Assembly: GCA_025463925.1 (NCBI GenBank)
Contig: JAODBK010000104.1
Location: 1 to 53,370, forward strand
DNA: 53,370 nt
Direction of reading: 5' to 3'
Source of the DNA: Acidimicrobiales bacterium
GTDB lineage: Bacteria; Actinomycetota; Acidimicrobiia; Acidimicrobiales; AC-14
Position 1 is the stretch's first letter, and the number at the start of each line of letters is the position of its first letter. The position numbers were made by a program, and so were the translations under genes. The notes below the pieces were generated by a model. It saw only the letters and a program-made list of their open reading frames with translations, was not told the DNA's origin and did no database searches. Positions 17,618 to 25,180 of this stretch are shown piece after piece.

Positions 17618-18906
17618 CGCGCGATCCCACGGACGCGAACCGATTCGGCGTGCGCCGGCAGACCCTCGGCCTCGGCCAGCGCGGCAACGTGGGGCGCGAC
17701 CCGCGCCAGCGCGGCCTCGTCGAGCGTCACGACGTGCATGGTCTTCACGAAGTCGTCGACCCCCAGGGCGGACGAGAACCGCGCCGAGCCGAAGGTCGGC
17801 AGCACGTGGCTCGGCCCGGCGAGGTAGTCCCCCACCGACGCCGGCGCGTAGGCGCCGCAGAACACCGCGCCGGCGTGGCGGATGGAGGGCAGCAGCGACT
17901 CCGGGTCGGCGTTCATCAGCTCGAGGTGCTCGGGCGCGATGGCATTGGCGACCGCGACCGCTTGCTCAGGGCCGTCGACGACGACCGAGTAGCCGCCACC
18001 GGCGAGCGTCGCCGCGATGTCGGCCCGGCGGGGCGACTCGGCGACGATCCGTTCGACCGCCTCGGTGATGGCGTCGGCCGCCGCCTCGGACCACGTGACG
18101 AGCCAGGCCAGCCCGTCGGGCCCGTGCTCGGCCTGCACCACGATGTCGATGGCGGCGTACTCGACCGGCGTGACCTCGTCGGCGATCACGACCACCTCGG
18201 ACGGTCCGGTGAACGCCGACGGCACGCCGACCACGCCCTCGCCCGCGACCTCGCGCTTGGCCGTCGCGACGTAGACGTTGCCGGGGCCGACGATGACGTC
18301 CACCGCGGCGATCGTCGCGGTGCCGTACGCCATCGCCGCGATCGCCTGCGCCCCGCCGACCCGGTACACCTCGTCGACGCCGGCCATGGCGGCCGCGGCC
18401 ATCACCGTCGGATCCACCTGTCCGTCGGCGGCCGGTGGCACGCACAGGACGACCTCGCCGACACCCGCGACGCGGGCGGGCACCGCCGTCATCAGCACGG
18501 TCGACGGGTAGCTCGCCCGGCCACCCGGGACGTAGAGCCCGGCCCGGTCGACCGGCCGGCGAAGCTCGCGCACCACCACGCCGTCGCGCTCGTGCCGACC
18601 GTCGACGCGCACCTGCTCGCGGTGGAAGCCGGTGATCGAGGCCCGGGCGGCTTCGAGCGCCTCGCGGAGCAGCGGCGGGACGTCGGCCAACGCGGCGTCG
18701 AGGTCGGCTTGCGGCACCCGGAGCTCGTCGACTCGGACGCCGTCGAACCGCTCGGTCAACTCGCGCAGGGCGTCGTCGCCCCGCTTGCGGACCTCGGCGA
18801 GGATCGACCGCACCGCCTCGACGGGCGCGGCGCCTCCGGCCTCGGGCCGGGGCAACGTCGACCGCAGATCGCCTTCGAAGCCTCGCAGGTCGAGCCGCTG
18901 CAACAT
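17614..18906 (-). CDS. hisD: Histidinol dehydrogenase
   Basis: A 430-residue enzyme of usual length. It oxidises histidinol to histidine with two NAD. The catalytic Glu-His pair is in APEHLELMN; zinc ligands are in VVQAEHGPDG and DYLAGPSHVLPT; the NAD region is VGPGNVYVATAKR. It is the first gene of hisD-hisC-hisB-hisH-hisA-hisF. The ATG start at 18906 has TACCAT nine bases upstream on the minus strand and no Shine-Dalgarno. Confidence 0.96.
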   Translation of the reverse strand: MLQRLDLRGFEGDLRSTLPRPEAGGAAPVEAVRSILAEVRKRGDDALRELTERFDGVRVDELRVPQADLDAALADVPPLLREALEAARASITGFHREQVRVDGRHERDGVVVRELRRPVDRAGLYVPGGRASYPSTVLMTAVPARVAGVGEVVLCVPPAADGQVDPTVMAAAAMAGVDEVYRVGGAQAIAAMAYGTATIAAVDVIVGPGNVYVATAKREVAGEGVVGVPSAFTGPSEVVVIADEVTPVEYAAIDIVVQAEHGPDGLAWLVTWSEAAADAITEAVERIVAESPRRADIAATLAGGGYSVVVDGPEQAVAVANAIAPEHLELMNADPESLLPSIRHAGAVFCGAYAPASVGDYLAGPSHVLPTFGSARFSSALGVDDFVKTMHVVTLDEAALARVAPHVAALAEAEGLPAHAESVRVRGIAR

Positions 18907-18915
18907 GGAGAGGCG

Positions 18916-18921
18916 ATGGTA
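18916..18921 (-). promoter_or_regulatory. Candidate -10 box of the his operon
   Basis: Reads TACCAT on the minus strand, ending 9 bases before the hisD ATG. The whole gap to the divergent small gene is only 33 bases, so there is no room for an attenuator or leader peptide; control must be at initiation. No clear -35 box was seen. Confidence 0.45.
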
Positions 18922-18939
18922 ATCGGGTAGACCTGAGCG

Positions 18940-19146
18940 ATGAGCCGGGATTCGAAGGCCACCGCGGCCCAGCTCTCCTCACTGGCGACCGCGATCGAGG
19001 ATCTCACCCGGCGGATCACCGCGCTGGCCGAGTCGCACGCCGAGACGCCCGACGACGGGGTCGCGCAGGATCTCTACCGGGTGGAGCGGGCCCTCATCGA
19101 GGCCCACCGCCGGCTCTCGCGGACCGCCGACACCATCGGGACCTGA
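18940..19146 (+). CDS. Small helical protein of unknown function
   Basis: A 68-residue protein, almost all predicted helix, with heptad-like spacing (LSSLATAIEDLTRRITAL, then LYRVERALIEAHRRLSRTA). It is acidic in the middle and has no Cys or membrane segment. It looks like a short coiled-coil or dimerising protein. It is divergent from hisD with 33 bases between starts and is followed by a strong hairpin, so it is a one-gene transcript. I do not recognise a function. Confidence 0.65.
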   Translation: MSRDSKATAAQLSSLATAIEDLTRRITALAESHAETPDDGVAQDLYRVERALIEAHRRLSRTADTIGT

Positions 19147-19164
19147 CTCCGGACCGCCGAGTCG

Positions 19165-19197
19165 CGACAACGGCGCCCTTTGGGGGCGCCGCTGTCG
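19165..19197. terminator. Hairpin after the small helical gene
   Basis: CGGCGCCC / GGGCGCCG (8 base pairs) around a 5-base loop, extended after one A-C mismatch by CGACA / TGTCG. It lies 18 bases after the stop codon. No T run follows. It may stop transcription in both directions, since the next gene (19277-19753) converges on it. Confidence 0.65.
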
Positions 19198-19276
19198 GGC
19201 CGTCCGGGCGGCGGGTCCCGAACTGGCCGGCGGGACCAGGCGGCGGGAACCTGTTCCCTACGGGTCTGAACGCCCG

Positions 19277-19753
19277 CTACGCCGACGGTGTTCCCGCGGT
19301 CGCGGGCCGCTGCGCGACCGTGGTCGCCGTCCCGCCCTTGGACACCACGATGGCGCCCTTCCCGTCCCTGATGTCGGCGGCCGACGCGATGCCGCGGTAC
19401 GTGGTCGCGGCGTCGAGCGTGAGGGTGACCGACTTCCCGTCGGGCCGCTCGACGGTGATGGAGCTGCCGGTGTGGCCGGTGACCTTGCCCTTGTCGAACG
19501 TGACGGTGACGAACGTGCCGTTCTTGTCCTTGACGATCACGTCACCGTGGACGCCCCGCCGGAGCAGGGCCCGGCCGGCCGGCCGCATCGGCCGGAGCGC
19601 GGCGTCGGCCGGCCCACCGACGGCTGGCACCCCGGCCATGGCGGTGGCAGTGGCACTCGCGGGGCGGGCCGGTGCGCCCTCGGCCCAGGCATAGGCCCCG
19701 ACCCCGAGCACCAGGGCGGCGAGCACGACGACGGCGATGTTGCGCTTCAGCAT
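19277..19753 (-). CDS. Secreted or membrane-anchored protein with DUF5666-like beta domain
   Basis: A 158-residue protein. It starts with a signal peptide or single membrane anchor (VVVLAALVLGVGAYAWA), then an Ala/Pro-rich linker with AGRALLRRGVHGD, then a small beta domain (about 70-140) containing GTFVTVTFDKGKVTGHTGSS and SVTLTLDAATTYRG, reminiscent of DUF5666 repeats found in exported proteins. The ATG has a good ribosome site, AGGAG 7 bases upstream. No catalytic motif is seen. Function is unknown. Confidence 0.75.
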   Translation of the reverse strand: MLKRNIAVVVLAALVLGVGAYAWAEGAPARPASATATAMAGVPAVGGPADAALRPMRPAGRALLRRGVHGDVIVKDKNGTFVTVTFDKGKVTGHTGSSITVERPDGKSVTLTLDAATTYRGIASAADIRDGKGAIVVSKGGTATTVAQRPATAGTPSA

Positions 19754-19867
19754 GAGGGCTCCTTCGGCGACGTTGCGACCCGGTGTCGCTCGAGACGTCG
19801 GATGGCCTCACTGTGGGGGCCACCGATGAGCAGCCTGCCGACACGATGTGATGAGACGGTTAGGGCG

Positions 19868-20521
19868 TCAGACCTTGAACGCGCTGGGGCAGATGTCGGC
19901 GAGGACGCATTCGCCGCAGCGCGGCTTGCGGGCGAGGCAGACCCGGCGGCCGTGGAGGATCAGTCGCAAGCTCAGCGCGCCGCGCTCCTGCGGCGGCACC
20001 AGCGCGTTCAGGTCGTGCTCGACCTTGACGGGGTCGGTCTCGGTGGTGAGCCCGAGCCGCCGGGCCAGGCGGCCGACGTGGGTGTCGACCGGGAGCCCGG
20101 GCAGGCCGAAGGCCACGCTGAGCACCACGTTGGCGGTCTTGCGCCCGACCCCGGGCACCGTCACCAGGTCGTCGATCGTGGACGGGACCTGGCCGCCGAA
20201 CCGCTCCTCGAGGGCCAGCGCCATCCCGATCAGGCTCTTGGCCTTGTTGCGGAAGAAGCCGGTGGAGTGGATCACCGCCTCGAGCTCGCCCGGGTCGGCG
20301 GCGGCGAGGTCGGTCGGGGTGGGCCAGCGCCGGAAGACCTCCGGGGTCACCATGTTGACCCGTTCGTCGGTGGTCTGGGCCGACAGGATGGTGGCGACGA
20401 GGAGCTGGAACGGGCCGTCGTGGGCGAGCGCGCACAGCTCGGTGACAGTGCCCGGGTACTCCTCCCGCAGCCGATCGAGCACGATCCTGGCCCGGCCCTT
20501 TGGGGTGCGCGGCCGGCCCAT
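19868..20521 (-). CDS. nth: Endonuclease III (DNA glycosylase/AP lyase)
   Basis: A 217-residue enzyme that removes oxidised pyrimidines from DNA and cuts the abasic site. The helix-hairpin-helix with catalytic Lys is VPGVGRKTANVV, the catalytic Asp is in LPVDTHVGR, and the C-terminal [4Fe-4S] loop C-x6-C-x2-C-x5-C is complete (CLARKPRCGECVLADIC). LLVATILSAQTTD is also diagnostic. The 114-base gap downstream of it (19754-19867) holds the ribosome site of the next gene and nothing else I can name. Confidence 0.96.
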   Translation of the reverse strand: MGRPRTPKGRARIVLDRLREEYPGTVTELCALAHDGPFQLLVATILSAQTTDERVNMVTPEVFRRWPTPTDLAAADPGELEAVIHSTGFFRNKAKSLIGMALALEERFGGQVPSTIDDLVTVPGVGRKTANVVLSVAFGLPGLPVDTHVGRLARRLGLTTETDPVKVEHDLNALVPPQERGALSLRLILHGRRVCLARKPRCGECVLADICPSAFKV

Positions 20522-20597
20522 CGCCGGAGATTAGGCCCGGGTGGTTACCGTCCGGAGAGTTGCGGGTAGGACGGGTCGAAGGCTAAATTGCTAATTA

Positions 20598-20662
20598 CAG
20601 CAAGCACTTTGCTTGCTGCAGTCGAGTTGGCACCAACGGTGCTCGGCGGGGACCCGACTGCT
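20598..20662 (+). ncRNA. Structured leader (two hairpins and a closing helix) before 3D-domain gene
   Basis: In the 166-base gap between nth and the 3D gene. First hairpin: CAGCAAGCA / TGCTTGCTG, 9 perfect pairs around CTT (20598-20618). Then GCAGTCG (20618-20624) pairs with CGACTGC (20656-20662), enclosing an inner hairpin GCACC-AAC-GGTGC and the sequence CGGCGGGGACC. The first hairpin and the closing helix share one G, so they could switch. AT-rich sequence just before it (20584-20598) may be the promoter. Actinobacterial genes for cell-wall enzymes are often led by c-di-AMP (ydaO) riboswitches, but I do not see that consensus. A cis-acting RNA is likely; its ligand is unknown. Confidence 0.45.
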
Positions 20663-20687
20663 GACCCCGATGACGGAGAAGACAGTG

Positions 20688-21212
20688 ATGTCGCGAACCG
20701 CCACCGGGGCCGGTCTCGTCGTGACCATGGCTGTGATCGCTGGGGTCCTGGCTGGGATTGGTCCCCGATTTCTCGGCGACCGCGCCGTGGCCCAGGCGCT
20801 GCCCCCGACGACCGAGCAGATCGCGCGCACCGGCGCGGTCCAGGCCGACCTCGGCCGGGCCCGCCGCACCGCCCAGGACGAGTTCGTGCAGGGCTTGGCC
20901 GAGCGCCTCGCCGGTCTCGACGGCGGCCCGTCGCGAGGCGCCGACCGAGGCTTCGTCGGCACTTTCACCATCACGTGCTACGCGCTCGGCGGCCACACCG
21001 CCACCGGCCAGCCAGTGTCGACCGACGTGGTGGCCGTCGACCCACGGGTCATCCCGCTCGGGACGAGGATCTTCATCGGCGGCCTCGGCATCCGCACCGC
21101 GTCCGACACCGGTGGCGCCATCCGCGGCCGCCGGCTCGACATCTGGTTGCCGTCGACCGACGCGTGCCGCCAATTCGGCGTCCAACGCCGGTCGGTGTAC
21201 CGGGCGACGTAG
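20688..21212 (+). CDS. Secreted 3D-domain protein (cell-wall associated)
   Basis: About 174 residues. A signal peptide (LVVTMAVIAGVLAG) with likely cleavage after AVAQA is followed by a short helical part and a C-terminal 3D domain (about 95-174), a double-psi beta-barrel named for three Asp residues, here in VVAVDPRVIPLG, ASDTGGAI and RRLDIWLPS. Such domains occur in MltA-like and Rpf-associated murein enzymes. The ATG at 20688 is preferred since GGAGAA stands about 8 bases upstream; an ATG at 20670 is in frame. A structured RNA leader precedes it. Confidence 0.85.
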   Translation: MSRTATGAGLVVTMAVIAGVLAGIGPRFLGDRAVAQALPPTTEQIARTGAVQADLGRARRTAQDEFVQGLAERLAGLDGGPSRGADRGFVGTFTITCYALGGHTATGQPVSTDVVAVDPRVIPLGTRIFIGGLGIRTASDTGGAIRGRRLDIWLPSTDACRQFGVQRRSVYRAT

Positions 21213-21216
21213 CGGT

Positions 21217-21222
21217 TACCCT
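21217..21222 (+). promoter_or_regulatory. Candidate -10 box of mshD
   Basis: TACCCT, 7 bases before the GTG at 21230 and just after the stop of the 3D gene. It supports both a leaderless mshD transcript and the choice of this GTG. Confidence 0.5.
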
Positions 21223-21229
21223 CCGCGGC

Positions 21230-22162
21230 GTGCCGCGGCTCGAGATCAAACGGGAGATGGCCCCCGGCGACATCGACGCCGTCTCCGAGCTGCTCGCGGT
21301 TGCCGCGGAGGCCGACGGGCACGCGCCACTGGGTGAGCACCAGTGGCTCGACCTCGTCCAGGGAGGACGCGAAGGGTTCGCCGGCCTGGTCGCCTGGGAA
21401 CCCGGCCACGACCATCCCGTCGGCTACGCCCAGTTGACGCTCGAGCCCGACCGCGAAGGCCACGCCCGGTCGTGGCAACTCGAGTTCGTGGTGGATCCGC
21501 ATCACCGCACCGACGACGGCGCCGTCGGCCGGACGGTCGTCGAGCGCGCGATCGGCATCGTCCGCAACGAGGGCGGCGGCCACGTCCACATGTGGGTCTC
21601 GAAGCCGACTCCGGCGCACGATCGCATCGCCGAGGAAGTCGGGTTGAAGCGCGGTCGCGAGCTGCTGCAGATGCGCCGGCCCCTGCCGGTGGAGCGCGAG
21701 ATCGCGTCGACCGCGACGCCGATCGACCTGCGGCCGTTCCGGCCCGGCGAGGACGAGGCGGCGTGGCTCGAGGTCAACAACCGCGCCTTCGAGTGGCACC
21801 CCGAGCAGGGCGGCTGGGACATGGCGACGCTGCTCGAGCGCGAGCAGCTCGACTGGTTCGACCCGGCCGGGTTCCTGCTGCACGAACGCGACGGCCGGCT
21901 CGCCGGCTTCTGCTGGACGAAGGTGCACGCCGACGCCGACCCGCCGCTGGGTGAGATCTACGTCATCGCCACCGACCCCGACTTCCAGGGCCTCGGGCTC
22001 GGCCGGGCGCTCACGCTGGCCGGTCTCGACTCACTCGCCCGCCGCGGCATCACCGTCGGCATGCTCTACGTCGACGGCGAGAACACCCGGGCGGTGGCCC
22101 TCTACCGCGACCTCGGCTTCGAGCTCAACCACGTCGACCGGGCCTACGTCGGCGACTTCTAG
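21230..22162 (+). CDS. mshD: Mycothiol synthase (double GNAT acetyltransferase)
   Basis: About 310 residues made of two GNAT domains. It acetylates Cys-GlcN-Ins with acetyl-CoA in the last step of mycothiol synthesis, the thiol buffer specific to Actinobacteria. Diagnostic sequence is NNRAFEWHPEQGGWD followed by DWFDPAGFLL; the C-terminal acetyl-CoA site is ATDPDFQGLGLGRALT and the product-binding end has LYVDGENTRAVALYRDLGF. The GTG start gives V-P-R-L-E and fits a TACCCT seven bases upstream. It ends 19 bases before a long terminator. Confidence 0.93.
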   Translation: MPRLEIKREMAPGDIDAVSELLAVAAEADGHAPLGEHQWLDLVQGGREGFAGLVAWEPGHDHPVGYAQLTLEPDREGHARSWQLEFVVDPHHRTDDGAVGRTVVERAIGIVRNEGGGHVHMWVSKPTPAHDRIAEEVGLKRGRELLQMRRPLPVEREIASTATPIDLRPFRPGEDEAAWLEVNNRAFEWHPEQGGWDMATLLEREQLDWFDPAGFLLHERDGRLAGFCWTKVHADADPPLGEIYVIATDPDFQGLGLGRALTLAGLDSLARRGITVGMLYVDGENTRAVALYRDLGFELNHVDRAYVGDF

Positions 22163-22181
22163 CCCGACCTCGACGGGCTTC

Positions 22182-22222
22182 TCCGGTCACGAATGTCGGC
22201 GCGGCCGACATTCGTGACCGGA
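22182..22222. terminator. Long perfect bidirectional terminator
   Basis: 19-base perfect arms (22182-22200 and 22204-22222) around the loop GCG. It is followed by AAAA and preceded by TTCT on the plus strand, so it gives a short T run for minus-strand transcripts. It separates the convergent mshD and VIT1-like genes. Confidence 0.85.
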
Positions 22223-22228
22223 AAACCG

Positions 22229-22987
22229 TTATGAGACCGTTGCGCCCACGGCGCTGCCGATGCCGAAGGTGAGGGCGGCCGGGACGGCGGCGAACAGCAG
22301 CTGGCGGACCGCGCTCCACAGTTGCCGGCGACCGGTGAAGCGGCCGATGACCCAGCCGACGACGACCGCGGTGACCCCGGTCAGGACGATCGACGTGACG
22401 ATCGCGGCGACGCCGACGCCGAAGAACCACGGCACCAACGGCACCAGCGCGCCGAACGCGAACGCCACGAACGACGACACCGCGGCGAGCAGCGGCGAGC
22501 CGAGCGAGTCCGGGTCGATGCCGAGCTCCTCGCGCGCGTGCGTCTGCAGCGCGAGGTCCGGGTCGCGCATCATCTCTGCGGCCAGTTGTCGCGAGAGGTC
22601 GGGGTCCATGCCGCGCGACTGGTAGATCAGGCTGAGCTCCACCTGCTCGACGTGCGGTCGGCGGCCGAGCTCGCGGCGCTCCATGTCGAGCTCGCGCTCG
22701 AAGAGCTCGCGCTGCACCCGCATCGAGTTGTACTCGCCCGACGCCATCGAAACCGATCCGCCGATCAACCCCACCAGTCCGGCGAGGAGCACCGCGGAGC
22801 CGCGCGGCGCGGCGCCGGCGATGCCGAGGATCAGGGTGACGTTGCTGACCAGGCCGTCGCTGACGCCGAACACCGCGGCGCGCGCCGCGCCGCTCTGGAT
22901 GTCGCGGTGGTGGGACTCGGGCCGATTCGGGCGGTCGACGTCGGTCGGTCGGCGGCCGTCGGCGCGGACCTCGGGTTCGGTCGCCAT
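22229..22987 (-). CDS. VIT1/CCC1-family iron/manganese transporter
   Basis: About 252 residues. The first helix carries the family signature AAVFGVSDGLVSNVTLILG; then GLIGGSVSMASGEYNSMRVQ leads into the cytoplasmic, Glu-rich metal-binding segment (RELFERELDMERRELG). Three more helices follow near the C-terminus, giving five as expected. These proteins move Fe2+ or Mn2+ out of the cytosol. The ATG at 22987 is preferred to one at 23017 because TAGCGT on the minus strand ends 10 bases before it. Metal choice cannot be decided from sequence. Confidence 0.88.
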   Translation of the reverse strand: MATEPEVRADGRRPTDVDRPNRPESHHRDIQSGAARAAVFGVSDGLVSNVTLILGIAGAAPRGSAVLLAGLVGLIGGSVSMASGEYNSMRVQRELFERELDMERRELGRRPHVEQVELSLIYQSRGMDPDLSRQLAAEMMRDPDLALQTHAREELGIDPDSLGSPLLAAVSSFVAFAFGALVPLVPWFFGVGVAAIVTSIVLTGVTAVVVGWVIGRFTGRRQLWSAVRQLLFAAVPAALTFGIGSAVGATVS

Positions 22988-23032
22988 GGCACCGTCAACG
23001 CTACCGCTGTCCTGCATGTTCTCCGGCGCTCA

Positions 23033-23038
23033 TACGCT
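23033..23038 (+). promoter_or_regulatory. Candidate -10 box of rlmN
   Basis: TACGCT, 7 bases before the GTG at 23046. It argues for that GTG rather than the GTG one codon earlier or the ATG at 23016. Confidence 0.45.
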
Positions 23039-23045
23039 CTGTGTG

Positions 23046-24095
23046 GTGCCCGCTCGATTCGACGTCAGCCGAGCCGAACTCGAGGCGTGGCTCGGCCGGC
23101 TCGGCCAGCCGCGCTACCGCGTCGAGCAGGTGTGGTCCGGGCTCCATCGACGCCTGCTCGACCCGGAGCAGATGACCGACCTCCCGGTCACCCTGCGAGG
23201 CGAGTTGGCCGCCCGGCTGCCGCCCGGGCTGGCGGTGGAGAAGGAATCGGTGAGCGAGGGCGGCGACACCGTCAAGTGGCTGTGGCGCCTCGGCGACGGC
23301 GCCGCGGTCGAGACCGTGCTGATGCACTATCCCGGCCGATCGACCGTCTGCATCTCGACCCAGGCGGGCTGCGCGATGGCCTGCGGGTTCTGCGCGACCG
23401 GTCAGGCCGGCTTCACCCGCAACCTCACGAGCGGCGAGATCGTCGAGCAGGTCGTGGTCGCCGGCCGGCGCGCCGCGGCGTCGAACCGCCGCGTCGGCAA
23501 CGTCGTGTTCATGGGGATGGGCGAGCCGATGGCCAACTACGACAACACGTGGGGCGCGGTGGAGCGGCTGCACGACGACGTCGGCCTGTCGTCCCGGCAC
23601 CTCACCGTGTCGACGGTCGGCATCGTGCCGGGCATCCGCCGGCTCGCCGGTGAGCGACTGCCCGTGAACCTGGCGGTGTCGCTGCACGCCGCCGACGACG
23701 AACTGCGCGACCGGCTCGTGCCGATCAACAGGCGCTACCCCATCGACGCGCTGCTCGATGCCTGCCGCGCCTACCTCGCCGCCAAGGGCCGCCGGTTGTC
23801 GTTCGAGTGGGCGCTGATCGACGCGGTCAACGACCGGCCGGCGGATGCCGACCGGCTGGCCCGGCTGGTGCGCCCGCTCGCGGCCCATGTGAACCTCATC
23901 CCGCTCAACCCGACACCCGGCTGGCCGACGCGGGGCACGCCACCGTCCGGCGTGCGCGACTTCCGCGACCGGCTGAAGGCTGCGGGCGTCAACGTGACAG
24001 TCCGGCGCAACCGCGGCAACGACATCGACGCCGCGTGCGGCCAGCTGGCGGGATCGGCCGCGGTGGCGGTGCCCATCAGCGGACGAGGACGGTGA
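23046..24095 (+). CDS. rlmN: 23S rRNA/tRNA adenine-C2 methyltransferase (radical SAM)
   Basis: About 349 residues. It methylates A2503 of 23S rRNA and A37 of some tRNAs. The radical SAM cluster motif is CAMACGFC, the second catalytic Cys is in NDIDAACGQL near the end, and FMGMGEPMANYDN and VSLHAADDELRDRLVP are family motifs. The start is one of two adjacent GTG codons; the second fits the TACGCT seven bases upstream. The last 20 bases overlap the convergent nucleotidyltransferase gene. Confidence 0.95.
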   Translation: MPARFDVSRAELEAWLGRLGQPRYRVEQVWSGLHRRLLDPEQMTDLPVTLRGELAARLPPGLAVEKESVSEGGDTVKWLWRLGDGAAVETVLMHYPGRSTVCISTQAGCAMACGFCATGQAGFTRNLTSGEIVEQVVVAGRRAAASNRRVGNVVFMGMGEPMANYDNTWGAVERLHDDVGLSSRHLTVSTVGIVPGIRRLAGERLPVNLAVSLHAADDELRDRLVPINRRYPIDALLDACRAYLAAKGRRLSFEWALIDAVNDRPADADRLARLVRPLAAHVNLIPLNPTPGWPTRGTPPSGVRDFRDRLKAAGVNVTVRRNRGNDIDAACGQLAGSAAVAVPISGRGR

Positions 24096-24837
24096 CGCGG
24101 TCGTCGGTGCGGATGGCCCGGACGAGGCGCTCGTACGCCGCGACCTCCCCGCCGGGCCACACCACCGACTCGTGGATCTCGCCGTCGACGACCGCGCCGC
24201 GCCCGATCACCGACGCGCCGCCCGACGCCGCCATGTTGGCCGCGAGGTAATCGGCCGCCGTCCCGCAGTCGAAGAACGGGCCGACGTGGTCGACGAGCTC
24301 CAGCCGGCCGGTCGCCTCGGCGTCCCGCCACGACACCTCGTAGAGGCCGGCCGGTTCGTCGGGCAACGCGTCGACGGCGCGCCACGGCATCAGCGCGACA
24401 CCGGCGTAGCGCCGGTGCCCGAAGTCGGGCCGGCGACCGCCCGGCGCGACGAGGAGGCGGACGCGCTCGCGGTCCCAGTCCTCGACGAATTGCGACAGGT
24501 CGACGTCCGCGCCCAGCCAGATGTCGGCATTGGTCACGAGCACCGGTCGCCCGTCGATCCACGGCCGGAGGTGGGCCACGCCGCCCGCGGTGCCGAGCGC
24601 CCGGTCGGCCTCGATCGAGAGGTGGACCCGACCAGCGAGGTGCGACTCCATCGGCATCCGTCCGTGGTGGACGTTGACGGCGATGCGGTCGGTGACCGTC
24701 CCGGCGCGCGCCACGGCGATGTCCACCAGCGGGATGTTGCCGACCGGGCAGAGCGCCTTGGGCCGCAACCGGGTGAGCGGCCAGAGTCGCGTCCCCGCTC
24801 CGGCCGCCAGGACGACTGCTGCCAGACTGTCATCCAT
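24076..24837 (-). CDS. Sugar-phosphate nucleotidyltransferase
   Basis: About 253 residues. The nucleotide loop is VLAAGAGTRLWPLTRLRPK, the base-binding motif is ALGTAGGV and the metal Asp is in VTNADIWL. A short tail with SVIGRGAVVDGEIHESVVW looks like one or two turns of a left-handed beta-helix. It is of the mannose-1-phosphate guanylyltransferase / glucose-1-phosphate thymidylyltransferase type; the sugar cannot be read from sequence. The ATG at 24837 begins the family core directly; a GTG at 24864 would add 9 residues. This ATG overlaps the ATG of the divergent gene in the tetramer CATG. Confidence 0.87.
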   Translation of the reverse strand: MDDSLAAVVLAAGAGTRLWPLTRLRPKALCPVGNIPLVDIAVARAGTVTDRIAVNVHHGRMPMESHLAGRVHLSIEADRALGTAGGVAHLRPWIDGRPVLVTNADIWLGADVDLSQFVEDWDRERVRLLVAPGGRRPDFGHRRYAGVALMPWRAVDALPDEPAGLYEVSWRDAEATGRLELVDHVGPFFDCGTAADYLAANMAASGGASVIGRGAVVDGEIHESVVWPGGEVAAYERLVRAIRTDDRVTVLVR

Positions 24838-25180
24838 GCGGATCGAGCGGTGGGTCAACCCCACGCAACCCCAGACGCTGCAGATCGCCGTGTTCCTCTT
24901 CTACTTCAACGCGGTGTTCCAGTTGATCGGCGCGCTCGACCTGCTCGGCCTCGCGATCGCGATCGGCTTCGTGGCCGCGGGCGTCGGCATCGCGAACGAG
25001 TACAAGTGGGGCTACCTGCTCGGCGTGGTGATGGCGTTCATGCCGTTCCTCTTGCGACTGGCGTTCTTCGGCGACCCGATCGCCGGAGCCGGCGTGCTCG
25101 GGCTCATGTTCGATGTCGCGCTGGTAGCACTCCTGCTCCACCCACAGAGCCGCGACTACCAGCGGATCTGGTTCAAGTGA
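24836..25180 (+). CDS. Small membrane protein, unknown function
   Basis: A 114-residue protein with four hydrophobic helices (about 17-35, 37-53, 58-75, 83-100) and a short charged tail (QSRDYQRIWFK). Similar small membrane proteins are common in Actinobacteria but carry no known role. The ATG overlaps the start of the divergent nucleotidyltransferase; CAGACT seven bases before it could be a weak -10. Its last 8 bases overlap the end of the convergent SDR gene. Confidence 0.7.
   Translation: MRIERWVNPTQPQTLQIAVFLFYFNAVFQLIGALDLLGLAIAIGFVAAGVGIANEYKWGYLLGVVMAFMPFLLRLAFFGDPIAGAGVLGLMFDVALVALLLHPQSRDYQRIWFK

Noticed and set aside
20522-20687. c-di-AMP (ydaO) or c-di-GMP (GEMM) riboswitch before the 3D-domain gene
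   Set aside because: Structure is present but the conserved core sequences of these classes, as far as I remember them, are not seen; kept only as an unclassified leader.
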